This document shows, piece after piece, positions 10,533-22,845 of a stretch of 64,000 nucleotides of DNA. A program made the position numbers and the translations under genes. The notes beneath the pieces are model-generated. The model saw only the letters and a list, made by a program, of their open reading frames with translations, was not told the origin of the DNA and did no database searches. Source of the stretch: Posidonia oceanica (Eukaryota > Streptophyta > Magnoliopsida > Alismatales > Posidoniaceae); NCBI GenBank assembly GCA_037176725.1, contig JAZBRS010000057.1, positions 91,285,501 to 91,349,500 of the forward strand, given 5' to 3'. Positions within the stretch are counted from its first letter, which is position 1; each line of letters starts with the position of its first letter.

Positions 10533-12152
10533 AGGCATAGTTTTGTAAATATTTTAGATATGGGTTTAGTTTTAGAATTTTTTTTTAAAAAATATTATTT
10601 TGAAAAATTAGCCTATGAATTTTTTACACTGAGTTTGAACAATGTCAAGCGACACGCCTATTAAAACTACAGACACGCATTAGAGTTCTTTCTTTTTCAT
10701 TTGCTTCTTCTCTTTCTTGAGTTCCCGACTTCCTGTGCATCTCCTTTACTCCTTTGCAACCTGGTGACTTGCTACAAATTTGAAGAGCCTTCTCTCTTTA
10801 ATTGCTCTCAAATTTTATCCCTCCTTAAGGCATAATACTTGATTTTTATATAGAATCTTTTTTTTTTCATTTTTTGTGTTTGTGTTTTGAACTTTTCATG
10901 TAGATCTATGATAGAATCTTAAATCTATCATAATAATAATTAGATCTAACTTAATAATACATAGATCTTAGGTTTTTTCATTTTTTGTTTTGTGTTTTGA
11001 TGTTAATAACTTGATATTACATAGATTTAACCTAATAATACATAGGCCTTAGGTTTTTGCATGTTTACATAAGTCTTAGGTTTTTTAATGTTTTTTTGTG
11101 TGTTTTGATGTTAATAACTTGATATTACATAAAATTAACCTAATAACACATAATCCTTAGGTTTTTTCATGCTTTTTTGTGTGTTTTGATGTTAATAACT
11201 TGATATTACATAGATCTAACCTAATAATTCTATAAAATCATTAAAAAACAGTAAAATTCGTAATTAAATTAAAAAAACAGTAAAATATTTATGTTAAGCA
11301 TATATGAGATAACTTTATGAGCACTTTTGTTTTTAAACATTTATTAATCATTTTTACGTATTATTTATGATTCAGGATATTTGTATTAAGTCCATTCAGT
11401 ATATTTTAATGTGATATTTGTTAAGGGAATTGATCTAAATAATATAAGGTGTAGATTATTACTTACTTTAGCTTATCCTAGAGTTTTAAATCAAAATTAA
11501 TTTTTTTTTACTATTTCTATGGACTTCCGTAAATTTATCACGTTTCGATCAACATTTCTAAACACGTTTTCTATTTTTGTCAGACCAAAGTTCAACATGA
11601 AACTAACGTTTAATTCTATGATCTGATGTTGGATGACAACTATAAAGTACGGCTATGTTTCCTTGAGAAATGAATTGACATTATTTGACAACCATATGCT
11701 CCATTAGACAATTTATTTTGAAATGATAAAACCTCATAAAATGGCTTCTACCCTAAGTTTACCTACATGTGCACAGTATATACAAGAGTTGGAACTTTTA
11801 TTTAAAAGTTTACATCTTATAGACAAATATAAAGTACAGTTGTGTTTTGAATATTTGGTAACTATTATAAAGTACAGTTGTGTTCCCTTGATAGTCTTCC
11901 GATTTTCAGTGCCACGAAATGGTTAAATAAAAACAAAAGGTTCTGATCCTAAATTCCTATATTAGATGATTTACAATACTAATATTTAATCTCAAAAAAG
12001 ACCATTTTGCAGTACATGACAAACAAAACCGAGAAATAATGAGTAATTTCCACTGACTAAGGGTACAAAGAAAGCTGGAAACTTGTGCTGAATGAGGTGC
12101 TAAAAATCTACTCTATTACAGAGTTTGCTACTTCAAGCAGAAAAGAAAAAAC
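10533..12152. other. No gene recognised; AT-rich
   Basis: AT-rich sequence without convincing coding potential. A short CT-rich stretch at 10680-10830 could be a 5' untranslated segment, but no start codon with a coding frame follows. The tandem repeat at 10890-11235 is listed separately. From 11240 to 12152 I see nothing more. Confidence 0.5.
10890..11235. repeat. Imperfect tandem repeat of about 80-108 bp
   Basis: GATGTTAATAACTTGATATT occurs at 10999, 11107 and 11188, each followed by ACATA, a TAACCTAATA-like stretch and CTTAGGTTTTT. A degenerate first copy with TAGATCTAACTTAATAATAC precedes them. The first full period is longer because CTTAGGTTTTTGCATG is duplicated inside it. Confidence 0.8.
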
Positions 12153-12464
12153 CTATTAGAACATTGAGGACCAATCCTGCCTTCCAGACTAGAAGCTACA
12201 AACTGCCAATCTTCACCATAAGTTTCAACAGCCGCACACAGCTGTGCATCTTCTTCTTCTGTCCAGTCTTTCTTCAGAATGTAGGCATTAAGACTTCTTT
12301 GGTAGCGTAACAAGCACTGAAAGGGGGTTCTATGTGTCCCCAGTCTTACTGCAATGTCAATCCAGTTGAAAACTCCTCTACTCTGTGCAATAAGCAAGAT
12401 ATTCTTGTCCTCAGTTATGATCCATGGACTCTTATTGATTAAAGGATCTGCAGAATTCAACCAC
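12153..12464 (-). pseudogene. Isolated exon of a MYB4R1-like (SNAPc subunit 4-like) protein
   Basis: A 312-bp exon encodes two SANT/MYB repeat segments: WLNSADPLINKSPWIITEDK and TPFQCLLRYQRSLN, then DWTEEEDAQLCAAVETYGED and GPQCSNR. This matches the 4R-MYB family (MYB4R1, related to the snRNA-activating complex subunit 4), which binds DNA in the nucleus. The borders look real: an acceptor TTGCTATTACAG ending at 12465 and a donor GTTTTTT starting at 12152, with G at the start and AG at the end, so the exon preserves frame. No stop lies inside. No neighbouring exon of the gene could be found by eye within several kb, so this is most likely a duplicated or transduplicated fragment. A true gene with long introns cannot be excluded. 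Confidence 0.7.
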
Positions 12465-14884
12465 CTGTAATAGCAAAGGTTATACCAGTCAGTCAGAAAC
12501 TCAGAATTTGATTGCAGAGAAGAAACATCTGAATCATGCTTACAAAATTCAACAGAGACTGAAAAATAATATAGCATACTATATAAATGTCCATAACTGA
12601 TCTATTTTATTGGCAGAATTTAAATTTGTGATGACGAGATCATACATTTCAAGATACCACCTTCTCCTTCGAAGAAGAGACATATGACAAGACACAGCAA
12701 TCTTTAATACTATCTCATTGTTTAGTCAGTAAACGAAGGTCAGGATTGCTCTACAACTTCCATTTGTAGCAACATTAGTTTCTTTCTATTCAATTTAGCA
12801 TAATCGTATGATCCATTGCAAAGGTTATATTCTTTCTATTTTTTTGTACATGTCATCCTCAGATGATGCTTATTTTGAATGAGAATCATCCTATCCTTTC
12901 CTTCAAAAAAAAAAAAGCATAATCGAATTGCATCAAAAATTATGGTACATAATGTCTGTTGCCAAAATGCAATTTTTTTTTTGAAGAACGATATTGAATG
13001 TCACTATATATGAGACCCCAAAAAAGGCTGTACAAAAATCTCAAAAGAGCTGCAAAATAAAAAGGAAAAAGAAAATGGAGCAATTCTCATCCATCTCCCT
13101 ATCAAAAGTAGTTTCCCACCAAGCTTTGCTCCAAGAATCCAAAAGAAGCAAACAACCAGTCTACTAAGGTTCATACAAGTCCAGGCTCATGAAGACCATT
13201 TTGTTCCGATCAAGTTGCAATTTACTGTTACAAAGGACATCTGTATGGATTTAGTTCCTTATTTTGTTTAATTCATCACTTTACGTACTGACTCTTGTAT
13301 GCATCATGTTGCAAGATTTTTATGTAACATGTTAATATTTTGTGTTTCCCCTTGGCAAGTATCAACTGAAAATGTTAGAGCAATTAATCCATCACATAAT
13401 TCTCATTTCAGTATAATACAATCTGTAACTGGTCACTCAACTGAAGCTTGTCTATCATTGTACAAGTAATTACCATTTTATCGAACCTAGTAACTGACCA
13501 TGTTTATCAATTTCCTAAGCCTTGTATAACATCAAAATCTTATATGATAAATCAGAAGTCTCTAAAAATTGTTTCCTACAGAGGTGTGGCATTTCAAGGT
13601 AATTATGACAAGATAGTATAAAATGCGAAAATGAAATTTCTTTATAAGCCACAGTTGAAAGAAGATGACAAGATGAAGCTGCATATTTTATCTCAAATGT
13701 ATCTTTTAAAAAAATGCACTTCAATTTGTTTTTTTTTAACTTGTGCCTTGTGTTTCATCAAGTTCTTATATAAAAGATGAATTTATTTTCTTCCTTGCCT
13801 ACACCTGTTCAAGTTCAAGTTTTCAAGCTAGCCAATGAGAGTATGAGACAGCTCCAAGGTATTATCAAATTTCCTCCTTAAATGGGTATGCTCCAAGGTA
13901 TTCCAAATCACCAGCGCTTGTTAATTTTTTTTCCATATAAAACTTATAACAGTCATTCAGTGAAAGATGGCATCAAACACCGTAGTCTGCAGCCATGTTG
14001 AAAAAATACTGAAGTCTTTAGATCATAAATAGATCATTTGGGTAATAAACAAATATAATTTTACTAATATCAAACAAATTTACAAATATAGATAAATTTG
14101 TTGTGTTTTCAGTGAACAAGACATATGCTTTCAGATGATTATGCTTGTCAACAAAGCACAAGCTTCAAAGATAAACTTATATATAAATCTAAAAGACATT
14201 GAACACCATTAATCCCAGAAGCTTTGACCTTCACACAAGTATTTTTCAGTGCGCTTGCAACTCCTTGGTGTAGGTATTGGCAATAGCATCAAGAAAGACA
14301 CAATCACGATTTAATATCAAACAAAGCCTTTTCCTAATTAAGAAAAATTTACAAACACCACTTGCTCCTCTGTGGCAAAATTTCTAGACCTCAGACTCTC
14401 ATATTTATCATCTAAATGTAATTTTTGGATCAATGTAATTCCAACGTTTAACTAAACTTGAGGCACTTTTTTTCTTCTCTTCTTTTTTATAAGGAAAAAA
14501 CTCTAAGGTTTTGACACTATTTTATTCTTAGGTCCCATCTCAATGCCCAGCAATGTCGGATATATGAAAATCTCCTTACAAGCATCAACCAATGCCAAAT
14601 AGCCCTAGGTGTGCCTATACAACTCCATAATCATTTAAATCTATTTGTTAGTAATGTCTCTCCATTGTCTATATAAATTTAAATGCAAGAAGGTGTTTAA
14701 AATATCCATTAATAAGTTCTCATTTTCACAGTTTTTTCCTTTATCGAATCTCACCAAAGTTTACCTCATGCATTTTTTAGTTCTATCAATTTCATATATT
14801 TTGTCTGCTCGTGTTCCTTCAATATTCCTAGATTCCTTGGTTCCAACTAATGTTGGTTTTTATGGCAATTCTTAATTTCTTCAT
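12465..14884. other. No gene recognised
   Basis: AT-rich sequence with poly-A and poly-T runs (near 12909 and 12973) and no frame resembling a known protein. It should contain the upstream exons if the MYB4R1-like exon belonged to a working gene; I could not find them. The last bases, TTCAT (14880-14884), flank the Copia LTR. Confidence 0.5.
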
Positions 14885-15008
14885 TGTTGAGATTAAAGAC
14901 AATCATAATCTATTGAAAGGAGTAAATACATATATATAAGCTATACTAAGTAAACAGATATCCATTTACCCATATAACCTATAACACTAAACAATACTAG
15001 ATCTAATA
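14885..15008 (-). repeat. Ty1/Copia 3' LTR (124 bp)
   Basis: On the minus strand it reads TATTAGATCTAGTATTG to TCTTTAATCTCAACA, directly after the purine run GAGGGGGGG. The start TA instead of TG is probably a decayed terminus; the end is CA. Copia RNase H sequence ends just upstream, now on the far side of element A. The partner 5' LTR is not in the window, so neither length nor TSD can be confirmed. Confidence 0.7.
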
Positions 15009-15017
15009 CCCCCCCTC
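15009..15017 (-). other. Copia polypurine tract
   Basis: GAGGGGGGG on the minus strand immediately precedes the Copia LTR and follows the TGA stop of the RNase H frame. Confidence 0.75.
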
Positions 15018-15027
15018 AAACTAGAGC

Positions 15028-18000
15028 TGTAGCGATCCTGATCGGAATCAGGCTTGCTATTTAGCGGCGATTGGATCCGAGGAAGAGGCTCGACTCGAAA
15101 ACACTTAAAATCGAGGAGAAAAGAGAAAGATAAGACAAATCAGAGTCGCCACCATGTCTATTAACGGGAGACAAGGAAAACCGGGGGAAATGCGTGGATT
15201 AACACGCAAAACCAAGCAAGGAATGCAAAGCAAAGCAATGCAAAGGAAACAAATGCAAATTCATGCAAATGAGATGACTCTAGCTTAGGATAAGGGCAGT
15301 ACGGTCATTGCGGGCCAAAAGACAGGGCAAGGACTCCTGTTACGTGCGGGGAAGGTGTTAGGCACCCCCGACACACCCGAGAATCGGTCTTTCTAGGCTT
15401 ATGCTCGCATACGCAGGGAAATGCAGGATTGAATGCCTATGTGCCTATGAATGCCTAAATGAATGCTCAAGGTGTGCTCTAAGTGGAGAGATGCAAGGCA
15501 AGGAAGTAAACGTGCTGTCTAAGTGCTCAGCTACGCTGTCTGTGTTCCGAACCGGGCGAAACCTGGCTCGTGAGAACTCCAGGCAGTAAGCATCACAGCC
15601 CTATATGCAAATGCAAGCGAAAAAGCAAAACAACGGCAAAACCATGCAATGCGATCGACATGCAAGAGAAAACGGCGTAAAGCACGCAAAACGAGGCAAA
15701 AAACAAGAAAGCGCGTAAAACGGTGTAAAAAGACTAGGTCGGCACGCAAAACGGGCGAGAAAGCAAGGCGGCACGCAAATCGGTGCAAAAGACGATGACG
15801 GGCACGCAAAACTGTGCCAAAAACAGGGCGAGCGCGCAAAACGACGTGAAAGACAAAGCAGGCACGTAAAACGGTGCCGAAACGAGAGCGGGCACACAAA
15901 ACGGTGCCAAAAGCTATGAGATAAAACCTCGGAAAAGCTGTACGAATGCAAATGCAAGGAAAAGATTAGAAGCAGTAAAAGGAGAAGCAGAACAACGCAT
16001 GTATGAGAACAGGCGCTGTCCGGGGCCACACAGAGTAGGTGTGAAGACCTACAAAGGGGAGAGTGAGCAAACTGGGGGATTACCACCTCTTTTGCGACCA
16101 TTTCCCACTAAACCGTTCCACGGTGTGTCTCGCATGCTGCCCAAAGCTCGCGATGCGATCGAATAGTGGAAAAGGGGGGGAGAAAGTCACATTAAGTGGT
16201 AAATCCAGGGAAAACCCAACACAAAACACATAGGGAAACACGAAACGGAGATCTGAGTTGATAGACAAGAAGAGGAGGCCCTATTCTACATGCTCAAAGA
16301 GACAGAAATCGAAAACGAGGAAAACTATGCAAATGGCATGCAAATGAATGCAATGCAGGGGTTCAGGAGGACATACCTGGAAATCCTGGAGCCTGATCTG
16401 AGATCTGCTTAGTCCATGCTGAAGAGCGCTTCGCTGCGGTTGCCTGGGCAGCTTACTTGAGAAGATCCAACGGTCGGATTGGAAGATATCGCAGCTTCAA
16501 GGTAGGAGGGCCAGAACAGGGGAGAAGAACAGATCTAGGTGTTCAGGAGGTCCTAGGGGTGTGCAAAAGGTCCTCCCAAGTGAAGGTGAGCTAAAGGTGC
16601 TTAGTGTGTGCAAAGGGATGCTAAAATGCAAAGCTAAATGAATGCAGGATGCATGCAAGATGCAAGAAAAGACAAGAGGGGAATTTTTTAAAAAAAGGGG
16701 TTCAAATGCCATTTTTGAAAAGAGAAGGGGGCTAAATGCAATTTTCAAAAAGGATGGGGCCCACAGGAGAGAGTTTTGAAAACAGGAGAGTGCAGAGGGT
16801 TATTTTGCAAAAGATTGGGTTCAGAAAACTACTTTGAAAAGAGGGCATGCATTGAAAGAAGTTTTGAAAACAAATGGAAATCAGAGGGTAATTTTGGAAA
16901 AAAACTAGGGTCTAAAGTGCAAATTTTCCAGAAAACAGGGTTCTGGGGAGTCTGGGAATGCAAGTGGAGGGTCTATATGCAATTTTGTAAGCATAGGAGC
17001 TAAGATGCAACTTTAGGGGCAAAATAGTCTTTTTACATGATTTTTAAAGGATGCAAGGACCTATGTGTAATTTTTGAATCATGCAGGGGTCAAATATGCA
17101 ATTTTATATGGTAAACATGCTCTGAAATCAGTAGACAGGACTGATGTGCAATTTCTGGGAAAAACAGGGTTAAAAATGCAATGCAATAAGCCAAAATGCA
17201 TGGAAAACAGTTACTGTCCATTTAAAATGGACCTATATGCAAAAATAAAAAAACAGGAGGTAAAATATGCAATGCAGTATGCAAAAATTAAAAATGAAGC
17301 CTAAGTCACTACAGTGCATGGACCTAAATATAAAAACAGAAACATGCAAGGGGCCAGAATGCAATGCAGTATAGCAAAATCAATGCATTTAAATTAAATA
17401 AACTACTGCAGGACCTGGATGCAAAAATTAAAAGCAGAGGGGCTAAAACATAAAAAATTACAACTAGAATGCACAGTAAAAGGACTGATTAGAAAATACA
17501 GGAAAACAGAAACACTTAGTGCAATTTAGCATGGTTTTAAATAAAAAACTAAGCAATTTAAATGATAGAAGGACCAGAATGCAAAAATGAAAGAACTTAG
17601 GCTAAACATGCAATATTCACCAAAAAACTATATTAATGCGAAAATAAAAGCACAGTGATCGTCGGCAGAGGTGAGTACTGTAGCAGTAAGCTTCCAGACC
17701 TCACCACCGCCGGCACAGGGGGCTTGAGGAGGCGCAGACGATCGGAAGAGGTGCTCTCGACGCTGACAGAGGTCTGACGGCGATTGGCGGAGGTCGATGC
17801 GGACTGGAACGAGCTGGAGCGGTTGCCGAAGGTCTGCAGAGCTTCAGAAGCTTCATCCGGCCGATCGACGCAGCGACGCTGCGTTCTGAGGGCCGGAGAG
17901 TGCTCCTGAGGTTCACGCGGAGCTCAGACGATCGCTGGAGATCCATTTCGCTGGCCGGAGCGACGCGAAGGCCGGAGGTCTGCGCCGGAGAAGACGACCG

Positions 18001-20940
18001 GAGCGGCGAACAGGAACGGAGCAGGAGGGCCGGAAACCTACTTCTAAGGGGTGGAGAAGCAGCAGGGGAAGATAAGGGGGCTAGGGGAAGAAACTTTTAC
18101 CTGGGTCCGCGTCTGAGATGCCCTCCCGACCTCAGCAGTATCGGGGCTAGCCGGCGAAGTTCGTGCGGTTGCAGCGGCGACTGTTGAGCGCTCGCGGAGG
18201 TTGGGGCTGGCTCAGAGCAAGCTTCCGGTGCTTCCCAGACGTCCGGACGCGAGCTTCGAAGCTCGGGCAGCGATTCGGCACTCTTTGGGTTCAGACAGAT
18301 GGCCGGAGGTCGGGGGGGATGTTTGCTGCATCTCAGGCTGGATGGGACCCTCCGGGAGGTTGCTGGAGGTCCGGGGAGCGGTTTTGGAGAGTGTAGGGGG
18401 AGATTGAAGGCGGGTTTGATTTCTGGTCAGTGAGATGGGTAGGTGTTTGTTGTGGAGATTTTGGTCTATGGTGAGGGAGAGGGCTGAAGGTCAGGTGCTT
18501 TGGGAAGGTGGATGTCTGGTGATTATCTGGGTGGAGTTTGGTGGGAAGCAGCGAGCTGTGGTGGAGGGAATTGTGGGAGGATCGGTGTTGGGTTGCAGTG
18601 GTGATTAGGTGGAGTTTCAGGGCGGTTTTAGGTGGTGAAAAGGCAATGGGATGGCGGGAGATGAAGGTTGGTAGTTGGTTGAGATTGGGGAAGCAACTGG
18701 GAGGAGTGTGGTGGCTTGAGGTGGGTCTGGCTTGCTGGAAAGGGAAGAGGGAGGTTTGCTGCGGATTTTAGCAGAGGAAGGGGAGGGAATTGCTGAAGGG
18801 AGGCTGGAGAATTGGAGGCTCTCTCCGGGATGCTGAAGACTCTCTCAGGCTCTCTCTTCTGCTCTCTCTTCTCTCTAGAATTAGAAGATGAAGAGGAGAA
18901 GGAGGAGGTCGCACAGGTAGGGAGAAGGCTCTGAATTCTGGTTTGGGATTGCTCTCTCAGGGTTTTCTGATCGCTCGCTCTCTCTCTGGATTGTCCAAAG
19001 CCGAAGGAAGGAGGAGAGGACTGGAGGCTTAAATGAGGAGGAGGCTGGAGACTGCTGGCGCGAACTGGTGGTTTGAATTCCACCGGCGGCACTGCAGCAG
19101 AGGCGATGGATGTTGGCGAGTCGACCAGCATTCAACGCCCCCCGGAATTGGTGCTGAGAGAAGAGAGGAGCGGCGAGCTGCTGTTGCTGATAAGATGGAG
19201 GCTTCAAATTCGAACGATGGAGGGAAGGCTGTAGCAGCTGTTCGCGGGAGGAAAAATGGAGGAGGAAGCGCAGAAGGCTGAGGAAGAAGAAGGAGAGGCG
19301 TGGGCTGGACTGCTGCGGGCCGAGAAAAAGGAGAAAAAATAAAGGAAAAAGGAAAATGGGCCGACGGGCCCAGTAAGGAAAAGGAAGAAAGAAAAAGAGA
19401 AGGAAGAAAGAAAGAAAGGGTAGAATGGGGAAATAAAATTAGTAAAAATGAACTAAAAATAAATAAAAATACTAGCAAAGTTGTGATGTAGATTAGGATT
19501 TTAATTAAATTTTTTAATGGCCATTTTGGGTTGATTAATGTGTTTTGGGCTTGATTAGGGTTTTAGGGTTTTGGTTTTGCTTTTAATTGGTTTTCACTTG
19601 ATTAAATGTTCGTTAAACCTTTTTTTAAATTATTTTAAAAATTGTGTTTCTCTTGTTAGATACTCAGGACTTTGATTAGGATTTTTTAGGATTTATTTTC
19701 GTATTAATCAGGATTGGTTTTAGGTTTTTAAGTCTTAGTCTTCTTAGGTTTTTTTTTCTTTCTTAAGTCTTTTAAATTATGCTTTGATTTTTATTTGTTG
19801 ATTTTTCTTGGAATTTTTAGTTAGATTTTTCTGGTTTGATAGGGTGTTTTTAAGTCTTTTAAATGTGTTTTTCTTTTCCTTTTAATTAAGTTTTTAATTT
19901 GTTTTTTTCTTAGGTTTGTTAGGTTAAGTCTCTTTGTTTCTTTAATTACTTGTTTTAGTGTTTGTTTTTTCATTCTTCTTTTTAGGGTTTGTTTTTTAAT
20001 TCTTTTGATGGGGTTTTTACTTTTGATAGGTTTTGGTTTTATTTTAGTTTTTTCCTTGATTTTTCAGTGTTTTCTTTTGATTTGTTTTGCATTTTTTAGC
20101 TTACATGCTTGGTTTTCCTTTTAGTTTGATTTAGTTAAGTTTAGGTTTTTAATTGCTTGTTTAATGTTTTTTAATTGTTTTTCTTAGGGTTCTGATTTGT
20201 TTCTTTTATATTTTGGGGTTTTACAGATTTTTTGGGGTTTTCATGGATTTTTGCAAAAGAAAGAAAGGGGAAAAGAGAAAGAAGTAGAGAAGGGAAAAAA
20301 GGAAGAATAAAGGGAAAAGAGATGAGTTGGAGGAAAAGGATTTTTAAAATTCAGGAAAAAGCTAAAAATAAAGTAAAAATAGGAATAAGATAGAGAAGAG
20401 ATAGAAGTACAAAGGGGGCCCACAGCCAGGCCAGAAAAAGGGCAAAAAGGGGATGAAAAGAGAGATGATAATTAGGAGAGAGAGAGGAGAGAGAAAATGA
20501 TAATCCTGGAGAGAGAAAAGGATAATTTGGGTGAAAGGGGGTCTTAAGGGTCTTGGAATGGGGTGAAAATTGGTGAGTGGGTAGTCTAGGATTTGAGGTG
20601 TTGGTCCTGAAGTTTTGGTTTGATTCTAAGGAGGTTTTGGAGGGGTTTCAAGGTGTAGAAAAAGGGGAGTTTCACCTAAGTTCTCTAGGGTTTTTGGGAA
20701 TGGTCTAGGTTTGGAAATTTCTAGGTTCTTGGGTAGGCTTGTTAAGTGGGTGTTGGTGGGTTTTCCTATGGATTTTGGTTAGGTTTTGAGCCTGGAAAGA
20801 GGGGTAAAGGCTTAGGTCAAGTTTGCTTGGTTTTGAAGGGTAAAGAAGAGGATTAGGGTTTGGTTTGGGTTTGGGTTTAAGACCAGCAATCACCAGGAGG
20901 GCTCCAAGTGGTCCAAGCCTGCCAAGATGGGGTGTCAACA
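15028..20940 (-). repeat. Element A 3' LTR (5,913 bp)
   Basis: On the minus strand it starts TGTTGACACCCCATCTTGGC and ends CAGGATCGCTACA. The conserved LTR block lies at about 15320-15410, the internal PBS-like GTGGCGACTC at 15143-15152, a short roughly 30-bp minisatellite at 15640-15915, degenerate AAATTGCATTTT-type repeats at 16680-17640, a GC-rich segment at 17640-18400, and a long T-rich (plus strand) tract at 19480-20240. Frames open across the GC-rich part also appear in the other LTR and have no protein similarity. Confidence 0.95.
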
Positions 20941-21008
20941 GATGCCCCTCCCTGAGCAAGGTCAAGCGGAGCGAGGCCACTGCTCAGGGTTGACAAGACA
21001 CCCCATCT
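20925..21008. other. Hairpin spanning the LTR/PPT junction of element A
   Basis: AGATGGGGTGTC (20925-20936, the LTR terminus) pairs perfectly with GACACCCCATCT (20997-21008). Inside, CCCTGAGCA (20950-20958) pairs with TGCTCAGGG (20981-20989). The polypurine tract lies between the outer and inner arms. Confidence 0.75.
20941..20955 (-). other. Element A polypurine tract
   Basis: CTCAGGGAGGGGCATC on the minus strand ends exactly at the 3' LTR start. The purine core is AGGGAGGGG. Element B has AAGGAGGGGCATC at the same place. It would prime plus-strand DNA synthesis. Confidence 0.8.
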
Positions 21009-21485
21009 GACCGGCGGGAGCAGCGGTTTGCTATGGGCGTGAGCTACTTATTCGGCGGATGCACCGAAGATCGTAGCCCGTTGCCGCAATGCAAAATGCA
21101 GGGTGCAGATGGATGAATGCTAAGAGTGTAATGCGTGCTAATGCAAATGTGATGCAAGAGTTAGTACAAAAGTTAGCCAAAATGCTGATGCTGTGCAAGT
21201 GATGCCAATGATACTAAAGTAGTATGCAATGCTAGCTGAGAAGATGCAGAGATGATGCAAGAGAAAATGCTAAAAGGGCGCGATGTGGCGCAAGGATCTG
21301 GCAGGAAGGCCGGACTCGCGCGACAAAGCAAAGAAGCAGGGTGCAGCTCGTCCCCGCCCGGGGAGCAAGCTAGCAAAGAGAAAAGAGGGGTGCGAGGGGA
21401 GAGAGGCCAACTCTCCTATCGCAAAAAAAAGGAGGTGCATGACTTTGCCTTCCTGGGGCAAGGTCACGCCAAAAGGGGTGATAAG
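21009..21485 (-). other. Element A 3'UTR, non-repetitive part next to the LTR
   Basis: No coding similarity. The first 80 bp (GAGCTACTTATTCGGCGGATGC and following) resembles element B at about 47430-47480, so this part of the 3'UTR is shared between families. The rest is rich in ATGC-type words and purines. Confidence 0.6.
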
Positions 21486-22515
21486 GTGACGGGCTTATCG
21501 TCCGGATAGTTTACGGTTCTATCAACCGGGAGTGATAGTTTAGGTTATCAGCCTAGAGCGATAGTTTAGGTTATCAGCCTGGAGTGATAGTTTAGGTTAT
21601 CAGCCTAGAGCAGTTGTGAGTGATAGTTACTGGATATCAGCCGTATAACATGGTTGTGTGGGATAGTTTACAGTCTTATCAACTGGCGGATAGTTTACAG
21701 ACCTATCAACTGGCGGATAGTTTACAGACCTATCAACTGGCGGATAGTTTACAGACCTATCAACTGGAAGCCACAAACCATGAGTGATAGTTACTGGGTA
21801 TCAGCCGTATAACGCAAATGCTGGATAGTTTACAGTCCTATCAACTGGAGCGATAGTTTACAGACCTATCAACTGGCGGATAGTTTACAATCCTATCAAC
21901 TGGCGGATAGTTTACAGTCCTATCAACTGGAAACGGCATTGCGAGGGACAGTTACTGGATGTCAGCCGTATAACATGATTGCGCGTGATAGTTTAGGATA
22001 TCAGCCTAGCGATAGTTTACAGTCCTATCAACTAGAACGATAGTTTACAGTCCTATCAACTGGCGGATAGTTTACAGGCCTATCAACTGGAACGCGCAAT
22101 GATGAGGGATAGTTACTGGATATCAGCCGTATAATGCAATTGCTGGTGATAGTTTAGGATATCAGCCTAGCGATAGTTTACAGTCCTATCAACTGGTGGA
22201 TAGTTTACAGCCCTATCAACTGGTGGATAGTTTACAGACCTATCAACTGGAAACCGCAATTGCAAGGGACAGTTACTGAATGTCAGCCGTATAACACAAC
22301 TGTGGGCCAACCATGGATCGGCCCAGATGATAGTTTAGGTTATCAACCTGAGCAGATAGTTTAGGATATCAGCCTGAGCAGATAGTTTAGGATATCAGCC
22401 TGAGCAGATAGTTTAGGATATCAGCCTGAGAGTAGATAGTTTAGGATATCAGCCTGAGAGTGCTTGATTGTTGATAGTTTAGGATATCAGCCTGAGAGTG
22501 CTTGATTGTTGATAG
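21486..22515 (-). repeat. 3'UTR array of GATAGTTTA...CTATC units
   Basis: About 30 short units of 25-35 bp: GATAGTTTACAGACCTATCAACTGG-type, GATAGTTTAGGATATCAGCCT-type, and GATAGTTACTGGATATCAGCCGTATAA-type. The third kind recurs about every 130-180 bp, hinting at the 134-bp higher-order unit that is regular in the fragment at 1103-1965. Most units end in self-complementary GATAG/CTATC or GATA/TATC. Confidence 0.9.
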
Positions 22516-22845
22516 GAGGGGACGAGATAATGATGAGAACTATTGCTAAAGAGGGGGGTGAGATCATGATGAGAGTTATTGCTAAAGAGGGGATGTGATC
22601 ATGATGAGAGTTATTACTAAAGAGGGGGGTGAGATCATGATGAGAGTTACTGCTAAAGAGGGAGTGAGATCATGATGAGATTTACTGCTAAAGAGGGGAT
22701 GAGATCATGATGAGAGTTATTACTAAAGAGGGGGGGAGATCATGATGAGAGTTACTGCTAAAGAGGGGGTGAGATCATGATGAGAGTTACTGCTAAAGAG
22801 GGGGTGAGATCATGATGAGATAAAGAGGGGATGAGGTAATGATGA
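22516..22845 (-). repeat. 3'UTR array of about 35-bp GATCATGATGAGAG units
   Basis: About nine copies of a unit containing GAGATCATGATGAGAGTTA followed by YTGCTAAAGAGGGG. Each unit holds the palindrome ATCATGAT. Confidence 0.88.

Noticed and set aside
16776..17304. Short frames conserved between both LTRs of element A (also 38416-38943)
   Set aside because: Identity is explained by recent LTR duplication; the frames are within degenerate AAATTGCATTT repeats.
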